In this document: piece by piece, positions 9,634 to 17,616 of the stretch
Layout: each line of letters begins with the position of its first letter
Numbering within the stretch: the first letter of the stretch is position 1
Source: Methanosarcina sp. DH2
GTDB lineage: Archaea; Halobacteriota; Methanosarcinia; Methanosarcinales; Methanosarcinaceae
DNA length: 41,552 nt
NCBI RefSeq assembly: GCF_020804225.1
Contig: NZ_WJBI01000017.1
Span: forward strand, 81,260 to 122,811
Reading direction: 5' to 3'
The notes under the pieces: model-generated
Database searches by the model: none
The model's input: only the letters and a program-made list of their open reading frames with translations
Told to the model about the DNA's origin: nothing
Program-made: the position numbers and the translations under genes

Positions 9634-10413
9634 ATGCATTCCCACGATACCGGAAACCAGCTCCCTGACGCCGGAAACAAAGTTAATGGAAACACTTATT
9701 CTTCCGGGGTTCCAGGGGATGTCGAAGAACCCCTTATGGCTCACCTGTATGAGCTCAGGAACCGACTTGCTGTAGTTTTTGTCTGGCTCTTTCTGGCTAT
9801 GCTGGCTGCATATCCCTTCTCTGAAAAAGGGATGCTGCTTGTCTGGAAATCATTCATAAGCCCGGAGCTGGATATGGCAGTATATTCGCCTCTTGAATGG
9901 ATCTTTGCTCGTCTCAAGCTCTGCCTGGTCTTTGCACTTGCAGTATCAATACCGCAATTCTTCTACCAGCTCTACAGGTTTGCGGGCAAGGGGCTTTATC
10001 CGCATGAGAAGCGATTTTTCCTGAAAGTCATTCCTGCCTCTTTCCTGCTATTTGTCCTGGGAGCCGCCCTGGGCTATTTCATTGTCCTGCCTGTGATGTT
10101 CAGGTATGTTATCTTCTACTCAGGGGACGTGGCATCAGCTCAGCTTTCCGTTCAAAACACCTTCTCAGCCGTGACCACAATACTTGCAGGCTTCGGGATC
10201 GTATTCCAGGCTCCTCTCCTTGTGATATTTGCCGTGAAAATGGGGCTTGTAAAGTATCAGACTCTCAAGAGGCAGAGAATACTGGTCTACAGCGCAATTG
10301 TAACTCTATCACTGTTCCTTTCGCCTGACCCGACTTTCATAGCCCAGATACTGGTCGCGCTTCTCCTTGTAGTGCTTTTTGAGTTCAGCCTGCTCCTGGT
10401 CAGGCTTTTTTGA
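9634..10413 (+). CDS. tatC: TatC, twin-arginine translocase receptor
   Basis: This 259-residue TatC has six membrane helices after a hydrophilic N-terminal extension of about 34 residues. It keeps the signal-peptide recognition residues: HLYELRNRL with Glu40 (E. coli Glu15), and the YQLYRF...LYPHEKR loop with Glu125 (E. coli Glu103). In the second half it lacks two residues important in E. coli: Glu170 is Gln192 (FGIVFQAP) and the TPPD motif is SPDP (230-233). The minus-strand paralog keeps exactly those two. It is followed by tatA genes on the same strand. MAHLYELRNRL at Met35 would be a family-like start but has no ribosome binding site, so I keep 9634. Confidence 0.9.
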   Translation: MHSHDTGNQLPDAGNKVNGNTYSSGVPGDVEEPLMAHLYELRNRLAVVFVWLFLAMLAAYPFSEKGMLLVWKSFISPELDMAVYSPLEWIFARLKLCLVFALAVSIPQFFYQLYRFAGKGLYPHEKRFFLKVIPASFLLFVLGAALGYFIVLPVMFRYVIFYSGDVASAQLSVQNTFSAVTTILAGFGIVFQAPLLVIFAVKMGLVKYQTLKRQRILVYSAIVTLSLFLSPDPTFIAQILVALLLVVLFEFSLLLVRLF

Positions 10414-10523
10414 GGCAAATCCGGAGATTTAAAGGCACCTGCGATATCAAAAAAGCCATAATCCAGATAATCCCCAGGCAGTAGTCTCCACTTAAAACCT
10501 GCCTGCCCTGCTTTTTGCAAGAA

Positions 10524-10534
10524 TTTTTATATTT
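10524..10534 (+). promoter_or_regulatory. TATA box of the first tatA gene (possible leaderless mRNA)
   Basis: TTTTTATATTT is centred about 27 bases before the tatA ATG at 10556. Archaeal transcription starts about 25-27 bases downstream of the TATA centre, so it would begin at or next to the start codon. No Shine-Dalgarno motif precedes that ATG, which fits a leaderless message. Confidence 0.45.
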
Positions 10535-10555
10535 GATCGTCGATAATAGCCGACA

Positions 10556-10906
10556 ATGATAGGTTCCACGGAATTGATTGCAATCCTTATAGCTGCACTG
10601 TTCCTCTTCGGGCCCAGGAAGCTCCCTGAACTTGCACGGTCTCTTGGAAGTGCAGTAGGAGAATTCAAGAAAGCACAGAGAGCCGCTGAACTGGAGCTTA
10701 CGACCTTCGATTCATATACCCGCAAAACCGGATATGGAACCACTGCCGGGGTAAAAGAGGACGAAAAGGAAAAAGAAACCGAAGACCTGAACACTAAAAC
10801 CAGGGCGGACCTGAGCCTTAAAAATTCACTGGAAGCTCGACCTTCCATTTCAGAGGATGAAAATCCCGAAGTTTTCGATAACAATGGAAAAATTCAGGAA
10901 AATTAA
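10556..10906 (+). CDS. tatA: TatA-type twin-arginine translocase subunit, longer paralog
   Basis: This 116-residue protein has the TatA plan: a single N-terminal membrane helix (ELIAILIAALFLF), the hinge FGPRKLPELARSLG, an amphipathic helix (SAVGEFKKAQRAAE) and a charged, probably disordered tail rich in Glu, Lys and Thr. TatA protomers assemble the pore that carries folded proteins across the membrane. It lies 142 bases after tatC with its own TATA-like box and no ribosome binding site. The paralog at 11293 shares the first 45 residues closely but has a different tail. Assignment to TatA rather than TatB rests on the hinge FGPRKLPE and the lack of other features. Confidence 0.9.
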   Translation: MIGSTELIAILIAALFLFGPRKLPELARSLGSAVGEFKKAQRAAELELTTFDSYTRKTGYGTTAGVKEDEKEKETEDLNTKTRADLSLKNSLEARPSISEDENPEVFDNNGKIQEN

Positions 10907-11292
10907 GTTAACAGGAAATTAAATTCACTGTACACAGGTCTTCAAAAAAGCCCAGAACGAAGCTTCTGTTACCGGTCCGAAATCTCTGTTACCGGATTCA
11001 AAGCTTCAGTTACTGAACCAGCTTCTGTCGCTGATTATAAGTGTAAGGTGGTATCATTTTCTTAGAAGCTAATAAAAACTGCATATAAATGAATATATAA
11101 AAATAAGACAAATAATAAGTAAATAATAAAAGGCTTATATAGTAGAAGTAAATCCTCATTCTCTACTAAATGGCAGTTGTTCAGAATAATTTTTGTTCTG
11201 CTAAAACTATTATTATCCACTAATAAATAATCTACTCAAAACTACTCAAAACTTAAAAACACCAAAAAAGGTAAAGAAGTCGAGGTATAGAT
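10907..11292. other. Intergenic region between the two tatA genes
   Basis: This stretch of about 385 bases includes imperfect copies of TCTGTTACCGG near 10964-11000 and an AT-rich block with several TATA-like motifs (for example TATATAAAAATAAG near 11092). It probably contains the promoter of the second tatA. No gene is seen. Confidence 0.5.
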
Positions 11293-11607
11293 ATGTTTGG
11301 CGGGGTAGGTCCCACAGAACTGATTTTCATATTAGCAATAGTTATGCTCCTGTTTGGGGCAAGCAAACTCCCTGAACTTGCCCGCTCCATGGGAAGTTCC
11401 GTGGGAGAATTCAAAAAAGCCCAGAAAGAATCCGAACAAAACCTGAAGGACTTTGAGAAATCCTTAAAGGAACCCATAGCTCCAAAGACCAAGGTACAGG
11501 AAACTGCTGTAAAGCTCGGGCTTGACATAAGAGGTAAAACTGACGACCAGCTGCTTGAAGAAATCCAGAAGTCCGCAGAAAAGCCAAAAGAGGTTTCTGA
11601 ACCCTGA
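11293..11607 (+). CDS. tatA: TatA-type twin-arginine translocase subunit, shorter paralog
   Basis: This 104-residue TatA has a membrane helix (TELIFILAIVMLLFG), the hinge FGASKLPELARSMG and the amphipathic helix SVGEFKKAQKESEQ, followed by a Lys/Glu-rich tail. GAGGT six to seven bases before the ATG gives it a normal ribosome binding site, unlike the upstream tatA. The final part (AVKLGLDIRGKTDDQLLEEI) could form a further helix. Two TatA and two TatC proteins in one cluster allow differently composed translocases. The Nudix gene follows after about 130 bases on the same strand. Confidence 0.92.
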   Translation: MFGGVGPTELIFILAIVMLLFGASKLPELARSMGSSVGEFKKAQKESEQNLKDFEKSLKEPIAPKTKVQETAVKLGLDIRGKTDDQLLEEIQKSAEKPKEVSEP

Positions 11608-11736
11608 AAAAGCTTTAACAGCAGGTATTCTCTTTTATACTATTTTAGTAAATTTATTCCCCTTTAAATTTTTTATTGTGGTTCTAATTCTGCAGTACAC
11701 ATATAGAGATAATCAAAAGCTATCAGGAGGTTCCCT

Positions 11737-12258
11737 GTGACAGAGTTGATCAGTGAAGTTGACAGAGATGACAATTTTCTTGGCCTGCGCCCCAGAGAGG
11801 AATTTTACTCGGGAAATCATATCCACAGGGCTTCTCAGCTCATCCTTCTGGACCCGGAAAACAGAATGCTCCTGCAAAAGAGGTCGCCTGGAAAATACTG
11901 GTTTCCTGACCGTTATACATATTCCGTAAGCGGTACCGTTGCAGACGAGTCCTACGAAACCTGCATTGCGCGGGAAATGCTCGAGGAAATCGGAATCTCA
12001 GTCCCTTTCAGGAAATTATTCAAAATCCCCTGTATCCTTGAAAATAAAGGAGCTTACCACACCGTATTTTCAGGCAGATGTTCGGAAGAAACTGCAAGCC
12101 TTATCCGGTATGACCCCGAAGAAGCCGTTTCCATTGAGTGGGTAGAACTTGAAGAACTGCACAGGGCTGTTAAGACCGAACCTCATAACTACACTCCTTC
12201 CCTGAGGGCAGGCATAATAAAAATTTTCGAGGAAGGGTGCGGAAAGTATCTTTTCTAA
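11737..12258 (+). CDS. Nudix hydrolase, IDI-like subgroup
   Basis: This 173-residue Nudix protein begins at GTG, with AGGAGG six bases upstream. The Nudix box is GTVADESYETCIAREMLEEI, then G: the catalytic REMLEEIG is intact, but the loop between the first Gly and the first Glu is one residue shorter than the consensus GX5EX7REUXEEXGU. The N-terminal part (LGLRPREEFYSGNHIHRASQLILLD) and the KRSPGKYWFPDRYTYSVSG stretch resemble type I isopentenyl-diphosphate isomerases and their hydrolase relatives. Methanosarcina normally has a type II isomerase, so a house-cleaning hydrolase of unknown substrate is more likely. It is not clearly tied to the tat genes. Confidence 0.88.
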   Translation: MTELISEVDRDDNFLGLRPREEFYSGNHIHRASQLILLDPENRMLLQKRSPGKYWFPDRYTYSVSGTVADESYETCIAREMLEEIGISVPFRKLFKIPCILENKGAYHTVFSGRCSEETASLIRYDPEEAVSIEWVELEELHRAVKTEPHNYTPSLRAGIIKIFEEGCGKYLF

Positions 12259-12360
12259 ATCCCAAAGATATAGCTTTCCGTCCTGTCATACTTCCCGCCG
12301 CTGTTTACAGTTTCGTATAAGTCTACAGTTTCGTATACCCATAATTCAAAAATCATCTTA

Positions 12361-12444
12361 CCTCAATATTCCTACCTCAATATTCTTACTTCAATATTCC
12401 TACCTCAATATTTCTACCTCAATATTCTTACCTCAATATCCTTA
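12361..12444. repeat. 14-bp tandem repeat, six copies
   Basis: Six tandem copies of CCTCAATATTC(C/T)TA, with further degenerate copies up to about 12490, lie between the convergent Nudix and amrS genes and run into the amrS stop codon. Confidence 0.93.
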
Positions 12445-12484
12445 ACTGATATTCTTAACTTATTCTTAACTCAATGTTCTTAAC

Positions 12485-13549
12485 TTAATATTCATCTTCG
12501 TTCAATACCTTTTTTGCACCCACATACTCTCCAACAATAGGGATATTTTCTCCGCAAACCGGGCAGGTCTTTTCAGGAGTAATTTCGTATTTTTCTATAT
12601 CGAAATAACCTCGGAGAATCAACATTTTGCCGCAGTTCGGACAGAAAGTGTTGTTGCGGTCGCTCCCTGGAACATTGCCCATATATACATATTTCATCCC
12701 TTCTTCAGTTGCGATTTTACAGGCTTCATTCATTGTTTTCACCGGAGTAGGGGAAAGATCCTGCATCTGGTACTGAGGGTGGAAGCGCGTAAAGTGCAGG
12801 GGGGTTTCGGGGCCGAGGTTTTTGTAGACCCATTTTGAAAGTTCCCTGAGTTCGTCAGGAGAATCATTTACTCCAGGAATGATCAGGGTTGTGATCTCGA
12901 CATGGATTCCGAGCTCTTTTGCAAGGGCAGAAGCCTCAAGTACGGGAGCCAGTTTTGCACTGGCAACATCATGATAAAATTTTTCATTGAAAGCCTTGAT
13001 ATCAATATTAGCGGCGTCCAGATAGGGTGCGATATGTCTCAGAGGTTCAGGAGTCATATACCCGTTTGTTACGTAAACCGTGCCAAGTCCGGCTTCTTTT
13101 GCCAGTTTTGCACTCTCATAGGTATACTCGTGCCAGATTGTGGGCTCGTTATATGTCCAGGCAACAGACTTTGAGCCTGAGAAAAGCGCCCTTTCCACGA
13201 GTTCCTCCGGAAAAATATCCTTTGTATAAGCGTCTTCCAGGCAGACCTGAGAAATCGACCAGTTCTGGCAGTGTTTGCAGTGGAAATTACATCCGATAGA
13301 CCCGACTGAGTAAACATAAGACCCCGGATGAAAATGGTAAAGCGGCTTCTTTTCTATAGGGTCAACGGCTTCGCTCGAGACAGTGCCGTAAATAAGAGAA
13401 TACAGGTCTCCTCCCCTGTTTTCCCTGACCCCGCAAAATCCTCTCTTTCCGGGGGCAATCCTGCAGCTCTGGGCGCAGAGACTGCAGTGTACTTTATTGT
13501 CTCCGATTTTCTCGTAGAACATGGCTTCTTTTATCACATCAATCCCCAT
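12485..13549 (-). CDS. amrS: AmmeMemoRadiSam-system radical SAM enzyme
   Basis: This 354-residue protein matches the AmrS family (MJ0808-like, related to pyruvate formate-lyase activases). It has the radical SAM motif CNFHCKHC near residue 90, an N-terminal cysteine cluster (CSLCAQSCRIAPGKRGFCGVR), the conserved YNEPTIWHEY and LHFTRFHPQY stretches, and a C-terminal zinc ribbon (CPNCG...CPVCG). Neither the AMMECR1 nor the Memo partner is in the window. The chemistry it performs is not established. The called ATG has poor ribosome binding support, and an in-frame GTG five codons in with GGGGATTGAT before it is a possible alternative. Expression as a single gene seems likely. Confidence 0.92.
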   Translation of the reverse strand: MGIDVIKEAMFYEKIGDNKVHCSLCAQSCRIAPGKRGFCGVRENRGGDLYSLIYGTVSSEAVDPIEKKPLYHFHPGSYVYSVGSIGCNFHCKHCQNWSISQVCLEDAYTKDIFPEELVERALFSGSKSVAWTYNEPTIWHEYTYESAKLAKEAGLGTVYVTNGYMTPEPLRHIAPYLDAANIDIKAFNEKFYHDVASAKLAPVLEASALAKELGIHVEITTLIIPGVNDSPDELRELSKWVYKNLGPETPLHFTRFHPQYQMQDLSPTPVKTMNEACKIATEEGMKYVYMGNVPGSDRNNTFCPNCGKMLILRGYFDIEKYEITPEKTCPVCGENIPIVGEYVGAKKVLNEDEY

Positions 13550-13687
13550 TCATTGATTGTTTTTCAGGATAATAACGGTTACTGTTGTAGATTTTATTTA
13601 GTTCAAGTAAAAGAAACAGAGCGATCATTTTTTTACCAAAATTTTCCATAAACGAACGTGAAATTCTTCGAATAACAGGCACAAAAA

Positions 13688-13713
13688 ATGAAAATGCTTT
13701 CAAGCATTTTCAT
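13688..13713. promoter_or_regulatory. Perfect 12-bp inverted repeat upstream of amrS
   Basis: ATGAAAATGCTT and its exact complement AAGCATTTTCAT are separated by two bases. The site is about 140 bases upstream of the amrS start. It could be an operator or a hairpin; the sequence alone does not decide. Confidence 0.6.
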
Positions 13714-14224
13714 GCTAAATTAGTAACAAGAAATCTATTAAATCCTGTAAGAAATATTCAAAAATCAATTTAATTTATCAAGATAACCGATCACCATATC
13801 ATAAAAGAACAAAATCAAAGTTGCGCTGGCGCACCCCGCAGCTTGCTACGGGTATTCGACTGAAATCAACGCCTTATGCCATTCCCCTGTACTTTTTCAG
13901 TCACTCATGAGAACACACCGATTATTAAGCTTCATCTCTGAAGAAATCAGTTCTTTTTTCTCACTTCCTGCACGTTTTCTGGGAAAAGTCTCTAAGGCGA
14001 AACACTGAAGTAACAATCTATACAAAGCCGAATCCGAAGAACACTGAAGCTCTTGCTGAAAGACGCTCCAAAACAGGTAATTATTGAGCCTATCTCAAAA
14101 CTATCCTGTCCTCTTAAGGCATATTTTCACAGGAAATAGCAGGATCCTGTAAATTTTCCAATGATGTCCGACTTTTACACTCAAAACAAGAAGAAAAGGA
14201 ACTTGAGACAAACTCTATTCAAAA
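13714..14224. mobile_element. Possible remnant of an insertion element
   Basis: This 510-base gap has no intact gene. Two stretches look like mobile-element debris: a GC-rich block at about 13823-13860 (GCGCACCCCGCAGCTTGCTA) and GAGCCTATCTCAAAACT at 14089. The latter resembles, in the opposite orientation, CTTTTGGGATAGGCTC at about 35522, and could be a transposon end. No transposase can be read, so the call is tentative. Confidence 0.3.
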
Positions 14225-15028
14225 TTATGTATTCATAAAAGATCCATATATTATTCTTCTTGTAATCAAACCAATTACTACTGCACTCAAAAAACTAATC
14301 AATGTACCAATCAATATGTACTCCACATCGTCTCTTCCTTTTGATTCAAAACGAAAAATTGACTTCGCAGTGATTAGTAAGCCAATAGCAGAATATTCTC
14401 CAAGTAACACAAATGTCAACAATAAAACTCTTTCAATTCGACCAATATTCATTCCAGCATTTAATAGTTTTTCATCTTTAGGATAATCAATTTGATTTTT
14501 TAAAATTGAAGTCCATTTTCCGATGACAATTCCAGTCGGCCAAATGGTAATAATATACGAGATACAAATTATCCATAAGTTTGTATAACTGCCCAAACAT
14601 AAAGAATCAATGTTTATTTCAAAATTTACAATTTGCTTCCATATTAAAATAATAATTATAATATGTAAAAACTGATCCACTATGAATAATAAAATATCTG
14701 CCTTACTATCATAATTGTTTTTGGAATCTGAATCAGAGTTACAAATTTTTGTTTCTACAAACAATTTAAAGTAGTCTATTACCACATGTGTAGTATAAAT
14801 AACGACCAATATGAGTAAACAGGAAATAAAGGGAAATTGATAAAAATATAATATTACAGACGCCAAAAAACCAGCAGTGAAAGAATGTATATGAAGCCAT
14901 TTTGAAAAAAAACCATTTGCTTTGCGATCTTTTATGGAGACATCTGGTTGAAAAGGAAAATCTGCAAGGAGATGGGAAAGAATAAGCAAAAGAAGTAATG
15001 AAATATTTATATTAGATATGTCTGTCAT
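14225..15028 (-). CDS. DUF3307 polytopic membrane protein
   Basis: This 267-residue protein has about six or seven membrane helices and the DUF3307 signature: HLLADFPFQPDVSIKDRK near the start, HIHSFTAGF, THVVIDYFK and VDQFLHIIII. The conserved His and Asp residues inside or next to helices suggest metal or ligand binding, but no function is established. AGGAA six bases before the ATG supports the start. It lies 141 bases downstream of the SatD-HEAT gene on the same strand; from memory, SatD and DUF3307 genes are also neighbours in various bacteria. That makes the two likely partners, with this protein as the membrane component. A TATA-like AAATATATATG in the gap could give it extra transcription. 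Confidence 0.82.
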   Translation of the reverse strand: MTDISNINISLLLLLILSHLLADFPFQPDVSIKDRKANGFFSKWLHIHSFTAGFLASVILYFYQFPFISCLLILVVIYTTHVVIDYFKLFVETKICNSDSDSKNNYDSKADILLFIVDQFLHIIIIILIWKQIVNFEINIDSLCLGSYTNLWIICISYIITIWPTGIVIGKWTSILKNQIDYPKDEKLLNAGMNIGRIERVLLLTFVLLGEYSAIGLLITAKSIFRFESKGRDDVEYILIGTLISFLSAVVIGLITRRIIYGSFMNT

Positions 15029-15169
15029 GAAAGTTCCTACGATTTTCTTCTATGCGTGGCTTCATTTTTTGGGAGAGTACTCTTTAATAACATATATATT
15101 TATCCAGCATGTATAAATCATTTAATTTAGTCTCATATCTACTCTTTTTTATAGGTTTTAACTGACAAT

Positions 15170-16879
15170 TCAATCCCTTCCATTTTTATCATGATCTAAT
15201 TTTTTTACCAAAGCCTCTATTGCTGCATTGCCTCTATCCTGTCTTAATGCATAAGCTGCAATAACACGAACTTTTTCGCTTTCGTCCCGATCTAATCTCT
15301 TTATCAAAGCCTCTACTGCCGCATTGTCTTTAGTCTGTCCTAATGCATAAGCCACAGCAACACGAACTTTTTCGCTTTCGTCCCGATCTAATCTCTTTAT
15401 CAAAGCCTCTATTGCTGCATTGTCTTTAGTCTGTCCTAATGCATAAGCCGCAGCAACACGAACTTTTTCGCTCTCATCCTCACCTAAAACCCAAATTAAC
15501 GGAAATACCGCATCTTTGGCTTTAATCTGTCCTAATGCATTAGCTGCAGCAGCACGAACTTCTTCACTTTTATCACGAGATAATATCTTAACTAAAGGTT
15601 CTATTGCCATTTTATCTTTAGCCTGTCCTAATGCATTGGCTGCAGCAGCACGAACTTTTTCGCTCTCATCCTCACCTAAAACCCAAATTAACGGAAATAC
15701 CGCATCTTTAGCTTTAATCTGTCCTAATGCATCAGCTGCAGCAGCACGAACTTCTTCACTTTTATCTTGTTCTAATTCCCATATAAGAGCACCTACTGCC
15801 TTCTTATCCTCAATTTGCCCTAATGCATTAGCTGCAGCAATACGGACCTTGCTGCTTGGATCAGATTTTAATCCAGATATTAAAGGATCTACCACTTTTA
15901 AATTTTTAACCTGCCCTAATGCATTAGCTGCAGTAACACGAACTTCTTTATTTTCATTGTGTTCAAATTCCCTTATAAGGGCCTCTGTTGCCCCCTCATT
16001 TTTTGCTTGTCCTAGTTCGTTAGCTGCATATCTCCTTATAGACTCATCTTCCGAATTTCTCAAAACATCCACAAAGATATCCACTGATTTATCTGTCTCC
16101 GATTTCAACGAGGATAGATCTTCCCTTTTAGTCATTTCATATTGGTTTTTAAGATTTACGATTCTGGAATCAAAATCACTTAAGAATATCTCACAATTAT
16201 CATGAAAATAACGATGGAAATTTAACAGAGAAGTTATACTTTTGCGATTCAACCATCTTGAAATAGTAGATTGATCTTTATTATATTTTATTGCAATTTC
16301 TTGTTGGATAGACGTAGAATCAACTGATGTAGAAACGTATTCCTTCACTAAGTTCAATTCCCTATTTGATAAATTGTCTAATATTGCATCATAAAAATAG
16401 CAACTAACATCCATAAAATCATTTATTTTTTTTGAGGGAGTTCTAATCATTAACCTCAAATCTTTATCACTCATTTGATTAAAAATTCTTCCAGCTTCAT
16501 GAAACGCCTCCCCATCCCATGCCATAAATTCATCGGACATAGTTTCTTCATAGATACTTCCAATACCGATCGAAATTCTTGCATCTGATTTCCTCTTATA
16601 TTCCCATTCAACTGCCTTTAAATGTGATCTAATAATGGTTACTATATCCAATGCATACCGAGGATCAGTCAACACACATCTAAAAGAATCTCCCCAATAA
16701 ATATTAAAAGGATATATTACAATATCCGCATTATATTTACTGTTAATCTTACTGAGCATTTCATTAGCCAGATCAAAAGCATTCTTTAATTCATCCGTAA
16801 GTTCCTTTCTCTTTTGATCCTTAAATTTAGATGAAAATATTAAATCACCAGTAATAACAGCAAAAGTATTTTTATACAT
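15170..16879 (-). CDS. SatD-like domain, HTH and HEAT-repeat fusion protein
   Basis: This 569-residue protein has three parts. Residues 1-180 resemble SatD family proteins and the nucleotidyl-cyclase fold: ITGDLIFSS at 9-17, WGDSF at 62-66, ISIGIGS, then GEAFHEAGRIF, corresponding to the D, GD and AaRL motifs of class III cyclases. Residues about 190-212 (QEIAIKYNKDQSTISRWL) form a helix-turn-helix. Residues about 278-569 are nine HEAT repeats of exactly 32 residues. The ATG at 16879 is preceded by GGTG at six bases; TTG and GTG codons just upstream are alternatives. I infer a sensor in which HEAT repeats detect a partner, the first domain makes or binds a nucleotide, and the HTH regulates its own promoter. 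The DUF3307 gene follows. Confidence 0.8.
   Translation of the reverse strand: MYKNTFAVITGDLIFSSKFKDQKRKELTDELKNAFDLANEMLSKINSKYNADIVIYPFNIYWGDSFRCVLTDPRYALDIVTIIRSHLKAVEWEYKRKSDARISIGIGSIYEETMSDEFMAWDGEAFHEAGRIFNQMSDKDLRLMIRTPSKKINDFMDVSCYFYDAILDNLSNRELNLVKEYVSTSVDSTSIQQEIAIKYNKDQSTISRWLNRKSITSLLNFHRYFHDNCEIFLSDFDSRIVNLKNQYEMTKREDLSSLKSETDKSVDIFVDVLRNSEDESIRRYAANELGQAKNEGATEALIREFEHNENKEVRVTAANALGQVKNLKVVDPLISGLKSDPSSKVRIAAANALGQIEDKKAVGALIWELEQDKSEEVRAAAADALGQIKAKDAVFPLIWVLGEDESEKVRAAAANALGQAKDKMAIEPLVKILSRDKSEEVRAAAANALGQIKAKDAVFPLIWVLGEDESEKVRVAAAYALGQTKDNAAIEALIKRLDRDESEKVRVAVAYALGQTKDNAAVEALIKRLDRDESEKVRVIAAYALRQDRGNAAIEALVKKLDHDKNGRD
15183..16050 (-). repeat. In-frame 96-bp HEAT-repeat array, nine units
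   Basis: The codons for A-L-G-Q recur with exact 96-base spacing from about 15249 to 16017, giving nine units with no length variation. Units 3' of 15500 (plus-strand lower coordinates) and the pair around 15480-15530 and 15670-15720 are nearly identical in DNA, showing recent duplication including a two-unit block. Confidence 0.93.
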
Positions 16880-16932
16880 TAGAAACACCAAGTATTAACC
16901 ATGCATGAATTCAAACTGACAAGTTCACAGAA

Positions 16933-16986
16933 TTGTTGCATAAAATAGAATTATGCACTTACTATATATAGTGAATGCATATTTTA
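16933..16986 (-). promoter_or_regulatory. Promoter and palindromic operator of the SatD-HEAT gene
   Basis: Read on the minus strand, CTATATATAGT (about 16962-16972) is a strong TATA box, about 85 bases before the ATG. Just downstream, TGCATAA and TTATGCA (16937-16956) form an inverted repeat. It covers the interval from the TATA box to the expected transcription start, where a bound repressor would block initiation. A diverged copy of the whole block lies at 17617-17670. Confidence 0.6.
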
Positions 16987-17066
16987 CCACACGTGTGTCA
17001 TAATAGGATATTTTTTATTTCGAAGTGATTACGTATATTAACTGATTGAAGTTCTATTTAAAAAGA

Positions 17067-17580
17067 GTTGCTATTTCCAATGCATGCTTTAATCAAACAA
17101 TGCAAATCTAAAAGAAGCTTCCCAACAGTTATCTAAAGAATACTCCACCCGTATGGTTGTGGATCTTCGCCGTTTTGTTTAGCAGAAAATAATTGCTCAG
17201 TTTGGATGTAGCAGTATCCCTCAGACAGTTATCGATCTTGAATGTGATTTTCCATAAAAAATTCACTTATAATCCTTTAGATGTTGATTCCACATTTAAG
17301 AAGTGGATATAAATTACCCACAAGAAATAGCAAAAATCGATCTGAATATCAATTTGTTTAGTTCTGGATTAAAATCAATACTTAAATTACCAAAGATTTT
17401 CAACATTCAAAACTTTATAAATAAGTGCTTAGCAAATATACAATTAAGTATTACATTTATATAAGGAGCACTAACAAATATTTAACAAAATTTAATTTAC
17501 TTCATACTAACTTTTCCATTCAAAACATAGAAGAGCCTTCATGTGCTTTTTTGGTATTTGAAATGCCAAGTGCTAATTGT
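17067..17580 (-). pseudogene. Decayed second copy of the SatD-like gene
   Basis: Bases 17067-17125 align with 16638-16697 of the intact gene at roughly three-quarters identity with about one gap. In translation, intact W-G-D-S-F-R corresponds to W-E-A-S-F-R, so the Gly-Asp of the putative active site is lost, and a TAA stop follows. Around 17555-17580 the sequence resembles the start region of the intact gene (CCAAGT context), without a start codon. About 270 extra bases separate the two matching blocks, so the copy is interrupted as well as mutated. No HEAT part is recognisable. Confidence 0.7.
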
Positions 17581-17616
17581 CCTCTCAAATAAATGTAAGC
17601 TTAGCTAATAGCATGT

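Noticed and set aside
12361-12490. Possible CRISPR array
   Set aside because: The 14-base units are directly adjacent with no spacers, so this is a simple tandem repeat.
17140-17260. Plus-strand fragment reading VVDLRRFV and PQTVIDLECDF
   Set aside because: It has an internal stop and no recognisable family; possibly part of what interrupted the decayed SatD copy, but not supportable.
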